From Caprella mutica (Eukaryota; Arthropoda; Malacostraca; Amphipoda; Caprellidae): 64,000 nt of DNA. Position 1 is the stretch's first letter; each line of letters opens with the position of its first letter. The stretch spans positions 186,739 through 250,738 of the forward strand of contig CANNZV010001591.1 of NCBI GenBank assembly GCA_947561585.1, in the 5' to 3' direction. Shown here piece after piece: positions 12,701 through 24,700 of this stretch. The position numbers and the translations under genes were made by a program. The notes under the pieces were generated by a model. The model was not told the DNA's origin. It saw nothing but the letters and a program-made list of their open reading frames with translations, and did no database searches.

Positions 12701-15700
12701 GTCTAATTGTAATTATATTTACAGATTGAGAACACCAAGAGCAACTGGTTGCCAAGAGAATTTTCAGAAGAGGAATTAAAAAATTCTGCCAGCGACTTCA
12801 TAAGTGTTGAATCATCCCTGTTAATTGCAGACCCAGTAATTACCTCACACGGGTCTACTCGGTCCACCTCGAATGATCTTAGCGATATAGTTGACAGTAT
12901 CATGTTGGAAGCACCAACTAATACTCACCTTGAACAAACAGAGACACGTGTTGACACGCCACTACAAAACGCCACTAAGCGAATGCGTTTAGAAAATCCT
13001 CCAAACCAACACTATGATCGCACCATGTGCAGCTCCAGCTTGAGTTCATTGCCTATTTACGTCCCAACACCTCTCACTACTATTCCCTATAGTAATAGGG
13101 AGATGCATCAACCATCCAACTTACAAGGAAATAATCAGTGGAGTATGTCCTTCTCTGACCAATCATATATCAATGATTCCACACCAAGAGCTGGAAATCA
13201 AGGGGTTGCAATGGATAACAATCACATTACCGGTTCTTCATACGTATCGGAGGCACCATCAAACTCATTTCTGTATTCTGAGATTGGTCAGAACCAACGT
13301 TCGGCTACTGTTCAGATCGACAAAGAAGAAATAATATCTACAATTTTTTCGCGACTTCTAAATGTTCCAGGTTTGAGGCATCTAATCGAGAATAGAGAAC
13401 CTATTGATGACAGTGTCTCAAACTCCAAGAATAGCAGCTTTTGTAATACCCCTTCAGTAAGCATTACACCACAAATTGACACAAACAATAACATGTCGTC
13501 CAATCCCCCAACTTCAGAGGGGGAAGATCTGGAAAGTAACTCTACTGAACTCTCAGACGAAATTGTCCTCGATTCTGATTCAGAGGCTGAGAATGTGCTA
13601 CCCATTGGTCAATCTCACAAACATTTTCTACATAAGAAAGCTGGTGAAATTCTTGCCGAACAATTCACCAAGGGTCCACAATCCTGGGAACCTTTGATGA
13701 ATGATAAGCTAAAGGCCCATAATCATGACTTGAGATATTACTTCGGCAAGAGTATTAAGTATGAAATGTGGAATGATATCCCTCAATTAACGACGAGAGG
13801 CGAATATCATCAAGTAATATCCTTGCCAGTAGATCAGAAAACTGTCAAGGTGAGTTCCGACGAGAAGACTCATCTATATTTTCAAATAAAAACTACAAGC
13901 ATGGGTCAGCACATTCATCCATTTTTTCGTCCCTTCATATGTAAAGGATGTTACTTGCATAGCACAAATGAAGTTGTACCAGAATCAACTCGTCAAGTAT
14001 TTTCCAAAGTTGCTAGCTTATTTACTAATAGCTTGAGACAAGTAACTAAACTCCATCCTGGAGCAGATACTCCTAAAGGACTCCAAATGTCAACGTCCAA
14101 CGTTACTGTTTTGGAAACGCTCAAGGATATAGAAGCCAAGATTCTAAAGGAGGAGGTTTTCTCACGCCCTTCAGGTATCTTCACTCTGCTTTCGGAACCT
14201 TCAGGATTAGCCGATTATTTGAATGCACCCAAGCTGCCACAAAGACAAAAATCAACTAAGTACAAGGACCTAATTAGTTTGTTTAAAGAACACAAAGATG
14301 TTCAAACTCTGGCAGATGAGGAAGATTTTCGCAAAATGACGAGGTTATTATGGCAAAATTACGAAGTGAACAATTTTGCCGTTGATTCACTCAATTACTA
14401 TGCTAACCTTCCAAATGTATTTTTGAAGCAGGAGCCAGGCTCAGGCATTCCGATGCAAGACAATTTAAAACACATGTCTGAATTCATTGCGCTTAGCAAA
14501 GATTCTCTGCTAAGTTTCCTTATGGACCAAGCCAAATTGGCCATTCGTAAGAAGTTGAAGATAAGGAAATATGTTGTCGGTCGCATCGAACCCATTGTCA
14601 TCAGAAACACCTTATTGGAGGATTCATTGCTGTGCAAGGATCTCTTCTCGGATGAAACATTGCGAAAGGCCAGTCAATTATTACTGGAAGCCCGTTCAAA
14701 GCCCTCATCTATCCGCAATGCAAGTGGCATACGCCTAGATAATGATCTTAACACAATAAAATCACGGTCAAAACATAAAGCCTCCAATTTTAATAAAACC
14801 GCTACTCTGGAGCCCTTTCGATCAAATGACAAGAATGCCTCTATCTCATCCAATACATTCAAAAGAGGTCCACCACCCTGGATCCAATTTCAAAAACAGC
14901 CAAGTACTAGCCAACCTTACAGACAAGCTGGTTCAAGGTTCACCAACCAGAACAACCTGCAAAGAGAAGAAGGCACAGCAACAAAATTTCAACGGTACAA
15001 CCGAAAAAGTTTCTCAAACAAGCCAAATAGAGAAGAATCAAATCCAGATTACCAGAAATCTAATCAGTCAAATCCCAAGGTCTCTAAGGGATCCAGGACT
15101 AGACGCAAACAGCCAAATAACATCAAGGCCTGAAACAGGAGCGCGGTTGCTGGAATTTTCAAATTTCTGGAAAGCAGCTCCGCAGGAAATTTACAATACA
15201 GTAAGAAGAGGATACCACTGGAGCTGGCTCAACAATCCACCTCCTCTTACTCTTCCATCAAGAACACAACATCAGCCACATTTAGCACCATTAATAGAAA
15301 AGTGGCTGAAAAACAATGTAATCTACGTAGCAGAAGAACAACCATGTTTCCTAGCGCATATTTTCACCGTACCCAAAAAGGACGGATCTCTCAGACTCAT
15401 ACTAGACTTGAGCCAATTAAACAAGTTCATAGAGTCAACCCCATTCAAAATGACAAACCACATAACAGTATCGAAGATAATAACTCCACCAGTGCATATG
15501 GCTTCTTTGGACCTGACCGATGCTTACACTCATATACCCATGCGCAGAAATCTTCACAAATATCTGGCATTTTCATACAAAGGCACCCTGTATTTCTGCA
15601 AAGCCCTTCCATTCGGACTGAGCCCAGCACCATACATATTCACGAAAGTCCTGTCATGGCCTCTCGGATTACTGCATCAGCAAGGAGTGAATGCTGCAGC

Positions 15701-18700
15701 ATACCTAGACGATTGGTTACTGTGGCATCATTCAACGGATCAACTATCAATAAACCTCAAACTAGCTATGAATCTATTGCAAAAGTTAGGTTTCACAATA
15801 AACCAAGAGAAATCAAACTTAAGACCGTCAACAGAATTGGAGTGGCTAGGCGTAGTTTGGCAGGGCATCTCTGGTCACTGGATGATGCCAGAACAGAAGA
15901 AGAAACAAATAAACGGCACTGCTCGGTCGCTTCTTCATTCTCAATGGGTAACCCGCCGTCAATGGGAAGCATTCTTGGGAATGTTGAACTTCGCTTGCCA
16001 AGTGCACCAAAACTTAAGTCCTATGTTCCAGCCCATAGCTCAGGCTGGACTGATTGCAGAATCTTGCAACAGGGACCTAGAGGTTCAATTACCTCATCCA
16101 CTAAAACAGGCCTTGTGGCCATGGACAAACAGTTCCATATGGGATGTCATACCCCAATTTGCTACAAACCTCCCACGAACCTTTCTTTGGACGGACGCAT
16201 CATCGAAAGGATGGGGAGCGCTCTACGATTCAAACAAGACAGCACAAGGCAAGTGGTCCAAGGAACTAGCCAGAGAACACATAAATTACTTGGAACTATT
16301 GGCAGTATCCCTAGCTATCAAAACTCTCAACATAAACAATTGCAACCTTCTTTTGTACATAGACAACGAAGTAGCAAGATTCACCATAGCAAAGGGTCGA
16401 TCCAAATCTCTTGCTCTTCTGCAAGAGGTGAAGCTTCTAATCAATCTCTGCCAAGCGAAGAGAATATTTCTCTCTGCCACTCGAATTCCATCGAAATTGA
16501 ACGTAGTGGCCGACACTCTGAGCCGGACTGCTCCTCTATCAACAGAGTGGTGCTTGCCACGACATGTTTTCAAGAAAGTTCAAAATTGGTACGGTCATTT
16601 GAGCATAGATTTGATGGCAACACCCCTCAATTCCCAACTTCCAAAGTTCATTTCGCCATTTCAACATCCGCAGGCGGAGGGAACCAATGTACTAGCAGTG
16701 GATTGGAACACCTGGTCAGACATATACATCTTCCCCCCAGTGGCAATGATAATTCAGATACTACCGAAGCTACGGACTTACAGGGGGAACGGAATATTCA
16801 TAGCCCCATGGCAACCAACAGCTGTGTGGTTCACAGAACTGTACAACAGATCTACAGAACATGTGCACATAAGAGGGTCATTGCTTCAAAGAGTACAAGG
16901 TCGAGACGTGCGGTCTTCATGCAGTGGATTCGAAAAATGGACCGCATTTCGTTTTTGACTAAAATTCTTGCGAAAACTAGAAGTAAAGTCATTGCAGCAA
17001 ATTTAATTCAGGCCTACAGAAAGTCTTCCACAAAGCAGGCCGAAGCTTCATGGAAAGCCTTCAAGTTTTGGCTTCCCGACAACGCAATGACAATCACAAA
17101 AAGGACTATTTTGTTCTTTTTGTTGCATGTGCATGATAAACTTAAGCTATCTCCAAGAACAGTTTTGAGTTATAAGAGCTCCCTCGCTTGGCCAATAGGC
17201 GAGGCTTTCGGAGTCAATTTTAAGGATAGAGACTTTTCTTTGCTAATTAAAAGTTTATTCCTACAAAATCCTCCAATACAACAGAAAATTCCGAAGTGGT
17301 CTCTAAATCATGCTCTTGAACGATTAGCATGCAAGGAGTTCAGGGCACAGTCATCAACAGAGATGAAACTATACAAGGCCCTATTCCTCACAGCACTTGC
17401 TAGTGGGAATAGATCATCGGAGCTACATGCTATGTCAAGAATTGGTATAGTAGAAACTAACTCTAGCATCACTATACCTTTGCGTACAAATTTCCTCTTC
17501 AAAAATCAAACTCACTTGAAGAGTCCCCCACCGGTGTCCTTCCCTAAACTAGGGAACAACCATCCTCTTTGTCCTGCGCATGCTATATCTCAATATATAT
17601 CAATAACTCAGGAGAACGATCATCATGGCCACCTGTTTGTCCACCCAACATCCGGTAAACCCTTGGCCGGTGGTCGCATTCACTACTGGATTACAAAAGC
17701 TATCAGTAAAATAGATGGTAGTTTACAAGGACGACCACACGATCTCAGGAAATTCGCCTTTAGTGCTAGCTGGTCCAGAGGTGCCAATCTGAGTGATATA
17801 CTGAAGAATGGCTTTTGGTCTTCTCCCAATCCATTCATCAACACATATTGTGTTAATGTAGAGGATAAATTACCACTTTGTGTGGCAGGAAGAAAAATTC
17901 TTCGGGCCACATGAAGGTTGAAATTTTTTTTTTTTTTTTTGTAACATTGATAATATATTTGTTTCACTGTTCAAAAAGGAAATTATGTTTTGTATGTTTA
18001 TTTCAAAATAATAAATGGAAATATATTGTATGTTTTATTAAAAATATTGAACATATTTATACAGCCTTTTGAATATTCACATCTTAACTATAAAATTTTT
18101 TCCTCATTAATCTGAGTGCCTCCTTCCAATTACCTTCGGCTTGTTGGAAAAGTATGGCACAAGGAATATGTTTAACTCAGGACTCGTATTGCTAACAAAT
18201 ATACCTTTTGAGCGGAGCGAAGAAGCTCCTATTTGTTAGCAATAGAGTCCTGAGTTAAACATATTCTAACCACCTCCTCCCCCACTCTGATAAATTCGGT
18301 GTCGCCGTAATGAATATACCGAGTGATTAGAGCTGGTAGCTTCCATACAGATGGGCGGGGCTTGAGTGTCGCATTGCAGGCACGCTAATTCACACACAAA
18401 CTCACAAACCAAATGGCATAGTGACATGGAGATTGACGAATTGAGAATGTTTAATAACTAAAAACACGAAAAAGTGACAAATATTGCTTAAAAATTGCAA
18501 AATTATGATAAAATGGGAATAAAATCAAAGTCCAACGGCACAAGGAATATGTTTAACTCAGGACTCTATTGCTAACAAATAGGAGCTTCTTCGCTCCGCT
18601 CAAAAGGTATAATTCCCTCTTGGAAAGAAATTGCACCTCATTATGCACATGTGCTTTGACTTTGCATCAATGTACAATCTAGCTATGAATGTACTTAGCC

Positions 18701-21700
18701 GAAAGTTTGGGCTATCGACAGCTTATAATTTTTCTCCTAGAATTAGTTTCGAATCATCAAACTGTAATTATAAATACAGGTATCATGGATACCAATTTAA
18801 ATAAAAGTGAAATAATAATTATTAATTTCTTTTTTTTTTAGCTGCCTCATTAATTTTGTCGTTGTACAGGTTCGTCACGACCATTCTCGCCTGGTACACC
18901 AGCACGGTAAACTGATAGAGCAGCACTCTCCCCTGATGGAGAAGTACTCCGCTCTTCATGACTCTCTTAGCAGCGTCAAGAGGGAAAAGAAAGAGTATGT
19001 CGATAAGATCAACCACCTCACTCTGCACGGTGAGAAGAACTCACCCTTATTACCTTCGCAGAATGCGGAAAGGTCATATTTTCATCGGCATTTATTTATT
19101 TATCATCTTCTTATTCGCTTAACTGAAAAAGTATTCAACCAAATTGCCTGAAATTTAGTGAAACAATTGGTCCATGTCCAGTGACCTGCTGGTAGAATTT
19201 TGTGAGTGACCCACTCAAAGGTCAAGGACATGGTCATTTATAACTCATAAAGTATTGAATCATATTACATGAAACTTGGTGGGACGATTGGTCAATATAC
19301 AGGAACCATTTTGCTTGATTTTTGGGAGTGATCGGGTCAAAGATTAAGGTCAAGGCCATTCATAACTCAAAAAGTATTCAACCAAATTATCTTAAATTTG
19401 ATGGGACGATTTGACAATGTCCAGGAACCATCTGCTAGAATTTTGGGAGCGATCCGGTCAAACGTCATGGTCATAAATAACTCAAAAAGTATTAAACCAT
19501 ATTGCATGAAACTTGGTGGGACGATTGGTTATTATCCAGTTACCAGTTTATCAAGTTTTGGGAGAGAACGGGTCAAAGCGGAGGCGAAGGTAAGCACTCT
19601 ACTGAGTGCACATACATAATCTAGTTGTATCATACATTAATTAAGTTCTAATTGTCAACTTGATATATGAAAAACAATTATGAATAAATAAATTTTGTTT
19701 TTTTTAAGCTTTTATTTTTTTCATTGTTTTGCTATTTTGAAGCTGCAGCCTCTATTGTATGGGAATATTTTATTTATAATAAATTAATAAATAAATTTTA
19801 TTGTATGTACACACACAGTAGCAGATAGCAGTTTACGGTTCTAAAAGGTCCCCTCCACTCTAATTTTTATATTGCTCTATCCGTTAGAACTAAGGTTACT
19901 GATTATAAAACTGCTAACCATTTCAAATTTTGTTCTATGATTTTATATAATGTGATTTAAGTTTTTCGAGTGCCTTTTGTACTAGCTACCCTCTGAGCAA
20001 AAAAAAAAAGAAAGTGTAACTAACTGTCGACTAATTCAAAAAATGATATAAATGGCTACCTATTCCGTTACCTTTTAATTACTTAATCACCATTAAATAT
20101 ACGACAACTAGAGTGATAATATTTCTTCCTCGTCTCTCTATTCAATCTATAAGAAGCCAGACTGTAAAGGTTTAGTGTCAATATTTCTTATAGAATTAAT
20201 TACGAAGCGTATACTTTTCAATTTCTTTATTTAATTTAATTGTGATATGTTACATAACTTTAGTTTACACTTTATAGCATTTCGAGAAAGAGTTAAATTT
20301 AGTGTGGAGTGTATCTTTAAATTTCAAGCTTTTATATAATTTTAAAAAGAACAGTCATTAGGAATGTATAAGTTTTAAAATATAAATTCATGTGTAGCTA
20401 GCTCTTTCTGATAAAATTTCATCATAGCTATTTATTTATTTTTTCTTTTATGATAAGAATAGAATTCCCTGAATGTGTATCCATCGAATTGATTAGCTAT
20501 CTTTACTTTTTGTTATTTTTCCTCTTTGCCATTCACTCGCACTGACCATCACTCTACTGTTTACAGTTGAGGAGCGTACCAGCACCATATCTCGCCTAGA
20601 GGCAGACCTAGCCAATTCAGAGGGCACTGTGAGGAGCCTGCAGGAGGAGCTGACGGAGATGAGGACACAGGCAGAACACATGAGTACAGAGGTGAGGACA
20701 GACTGCACTGTAACTAGAGTAAGTCACGAGTTATTAGACAGTTCCACATTTTCGATCATTTAAGAAAAAATATGTAGTTTTATTATTGGTATCCATGATA
20801 GGTTCCTGCATGTATCATAGATACCAATTAAAATAGAAGTTAAATGAACCTTTATTATATACTTTTTTCTTGTCATCGAAAACGTTGATCAGTTCAATAA
20901 CTCGGAACTCACCCTAATCATAGGTTGAGCAATTACACGATGATGTTCCCAGGCAATACTTTAATAACTACCTATGACAAATTAACTAGAATTAGCTATC
21001 TCCTTCAAGATGGAATCCTTGAAGACAAACAAAAAGGCTTTAACCAGTGAGGTAGGTGCCTTTCTATCACTTGCAGCATTTAAATAAATCTAAACACCTT
21101 TTAATAACCGTGTAGAGAGTTTGCATAGTCAATGGTATTTAATTTTGACGTCAAGATATGGCCTTTGGTTCTGAAGCAGACGTTAAACCCCTATTTATTT
21201 AATTATCACACTTGTATTACCTCATGCAGCGAGATGAGTTAAATCAACAGAAGGATAATTTACTGAACGAGGTAGTGAATGTTATTATTCTGCTTTCTTT
21301 TCTGTATAGCCGCTAATTCTCTTAAAGGATTTTACTAATAGTTAATAACTTTATAGGCACAAGTATAACTAACTGTAAGTAACATGGCAACATGATCAAA
21401 AAACTAGTCAACGATTTGTCCAGGCTTACTCCATTTCTATTTTAAACTCTATTTTCTGTTTGCGTTTTTATACTGCAGTATTGTGAATTTCATTTTTCTA
21501 AGCTTCTATTTGTATTCATTTAAATAGCTCTTCATTTTCTAACGTTTATTATTATCTAATGACATAATAAATGTTGAGAGTAGGTAGCTATCTTTTTATT
21601 TAGTGTGCTTTATTCATTACATTTTTCTAACAGTAGAGTTCACCTCTAACCGTATCATCAGGACTGGTACTGTTAGGGGTGACTGTTAGGCACGTAGTCG

Positions 21701-24700
21701 CTTTTCTGCGTCCATGAGTACAGTCACTAGTATGTAAGTGACTGCTCATGGATTTTTACTCTAACATAAATAAAAAAAGAGTGCTTGAGATTTGGCAGTT
21801 GTTTCATATTATGGTGTTAATAATGGCTACTTTTATTATCCACTCTTTAGTCTAGACTCTTCTTTTCCCCTCTTCATCCACCACTCTTTTCCCCTCTTCA
21901 TCCACCACACTTTTGCAGATCTCCTCCCTCCGTGCCACTCTTGGTGAAGTTAAGAGTGAGAGAGATTTCTACTTGGCTGAGACTAACAATCTGACGTCAC
22001 AAAAAGAAGAGCTCCTATTGGACATCAGTTCAACCAATCAGCAGAAAGCTGTGGTCTGTTGATTCTATTTTCTGATTGAATTTCTAAACAAAGAGAAAGA
22101 AAACTATTGCAATAACTATGACATTTGATTTATCAATATTTTTCACTCCTTTAATATTAATATTTTCTGGTCAGGTCTTTATAAAACGTTTTCTAAATTC
22201 TCCTTATTACTAACTAATATAATGTTTTAAATTTTCCCTTCGCTTTATGTTCTCGTAACTTTCTTTCCTTTATAATTCCATCTCTCTTCAGTTAGAGGAT
22301 GAACTGAGCGAGATGTCCAACAGAAGAGATAATGTCTCTACTCAACTGGAGATAACTCTGGAGAGAATGAATGGCTTGGAGAGTGAAAACAACACCCTCT
22401 CACAGAGAGTGAGCCAGGTGAGTGTGAGTAGGTAGAGTGTGAGTACCTCTGTTAATCTATAGAAAAATGTTAATAACTCACCCTAATCTCTTTTTTTTCT
22501 GTCTTAGTTAAATACTATTTTCTCTTTCAGGCAGATGCAAAGAATGTGACTCTGTGTAAGGATAAAGAGCAGCTGAGTGAGCAGGTGGAGCAGCTGCTGC
22601 AGATGTTGAGGGGGAGGGGGGGTGGGGAGAGTCCTGACAACCTGCAGGAGACTGTGGTAAGTAACTGGCATGAGCTTATGAGTTATCTTTTAGCTGGACT
22701 GTAGAAGTATTTAAGCTTATGAGTTAGCTTTTAGCTGGACTGTAGAAGTATTTAAGCTTATGAGTTAGCTTTTAGCTGAACTGTAGGAGTATTTAAGCTT
22801 ATGAGTTAGCTTTTAGCTGAACTGTAGGAGTATTTAAGCTTATGAGTTAGCTTTTAGCTGGACTGTAGGAGTATTTAAGCTTATGAGTTAGCTTTTAGCT
22901 GAACTGTAGGAGTATTTAAGCTTATGAGTTAGCTTTTAGCTGAACTGTAGGAGTATTTAAGCTTATGAGTTAGCTTTTAGCTGAACTGTAGGAGTATTTA
23001 AGCTTATGAAATAGCTTTTAGCTGAACTGTAGGAGTATTTAAGCTTATGAGTTAGCTTTTAGCTGAACTGTAGGAGTATTTAAGCTTATGAGTTAGCTTT
23101 TAGCTGAACTGTAGGAGTATTTAAGCTTATGAGTTAGCTCTTAGCTGAACTGTAGGAGTGATTTATTGGAACTATAGAAGTAATATTTCTTTTAAATTTC
23201 AGGATGAGAAAGTGTCTCGTCTTCGACACGACAGAGACCTCATGAAACACGAGTTGACCTACTACAAGAGTCAGTACCTTGCCCTTAGTAGGGAAAGGAA
23301 CTCTACAGCGACCTACGGAGTCAATGGCATGTCCCAGGGAGCCGATGGCATGACTCAACACAGACAGAGTCAACAGTTACTTAACAGAGGTGTCGATGAC
23401 GCTCTTTCAGAACCGACCGATGAAGGTTCCGGTATTGCACGGCCTCTTGCCACTTCTCCCGACTTACAAGCTATGGCTAGCACAGCTGATGCTCAGTACA
23501 CCGGTACACAGGCCCATCAAGTGGTGGGTTCACCCAATTCAGTGACTCCTGTACCAAGTCCTCCACCTCCCAACCTATCTGGTACGATAGGTCATAGCTT
23601 GCTCTGGTGTACTAACTCAATAGTGATGAGCTTTAGTGATGTATGTGTGAACAGTTTGAATTCTATTCAGGGGTTAGATATGGGGTTAGATATTTTAAGC
23701 TTTCAAGTATAAACTATCAATTTCGTTACAAACTATAGGCTAAATTATAAATGTCAATTTATATGACAACTTTAGCGGCTTGAAACTTCACCATAACATA
23801 TGTCACTAATGTTCACCCTTCAATCGCTTTATACAATAATGATTCATTTACCTGTTAAAACATATGACTGGTTACTTTTTCATCTGCCTAGTTACTTATT
23901 AGAGACTGTTATACTGATGTCTCTGTGCTTGATTATCTACAATACCTGCTTCAAATCAGTTCTATTTAAACTATCCGTTACGACATGAATTCGAATGCAT
24001 GACCTTACCACAAAGATTATCTAACTTCAAGTGGTAAACTTCTACCTCCAATTACATGAAAATCTAATACGATTATCTTACATATGTATAGCAATGTTAC
24101 TAAAATATCTTTATGCTGAATAATCAACAACTAGCTACTTCAATCGTACTACTAGTCATATTTTGCCTGCCTCATATTTAGAGTGATGAACTCAATGCTT
24201 GGTTTTGCTTATAAATTATCATATGGAAAATATCAATTAGGCTTCACTGACACTACTACCCACTATTTACTACATCTAGTGCTAAATACCTAATAGTTAG
24301 GTAGACATGCAGACTGTGCATATAAGTAGTCAGAGTATGGTGCATCTGCGTGTACTAGGTAGGCATGGTGAACAGTACCACTTTTCTCTCCACAGCTCAA
24401 TCAGAAGTAACTGCTATGAGGCGAGAGAGGGACTTCTATAAGAATAAAATGCAAGAGTATCGCTCTCAGGTAACAGTAGGAAGAAATGAAATATAATAAA
24501 GAGAGTGACACAGTTCACAGAATAGGGAAAGTTACTTTGTAATTATTTAGCGCCATCTTGAATTTCTATCCTGACGTATGAGTTTGCTATTATCGATGGT
24601 GAATCTATGCTACAAATAAAAATATTGTTGCTCCTTAATTTTCCTTCATTTTTATCATCAATAAAGTGGACGGTAAAAAATACTGAAGAGATTAGCTAAT

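Larger units (their letters stand above)
9771..18610 (+). mobile_element. Complete DIRS-type tyrosine-recombinase retrotransposon, 8.84 kb
   Basis: The architecture is textbook DIRS-1: left inverted terminal repeat, gag-like ORF, RT/RNase H ORF, overlapping tyrosine recombinase ORF, internal complementary region, right inverted terminal repeat. There is no integrase, LTR or visible target duplication, as expected for recombinase-mediated insertion. The left end begins AT and the right end finishes AT, and the two share one AT in the internal complementary region, consistent with a circular intermediate joined at that dinucleotide. The terminal repeats differ by one base by eye and the long ORFs are open, so the insertion looks young. 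It lies in intron 5 of the coiled-coil gene, in the same orientation. Confidence 0.93.

Noticed and set aside
15302..16800. The first ~500 codons of the 870-codon frame that ends in the tyrosine recombinase.
   Set aside because: This part is a shadow of the RT/RNase H frame and has no recombinase-like sequence; coding character starts near 16806-16919.
18201..18610. The 410-bp stretch with 66-bp inverted ends after the recombinase looked like a separate nested MITE.
   Set aside because: Its two parts are explained exactly as the second half of the DIRS internal complementary region plus the right terminal repeat.
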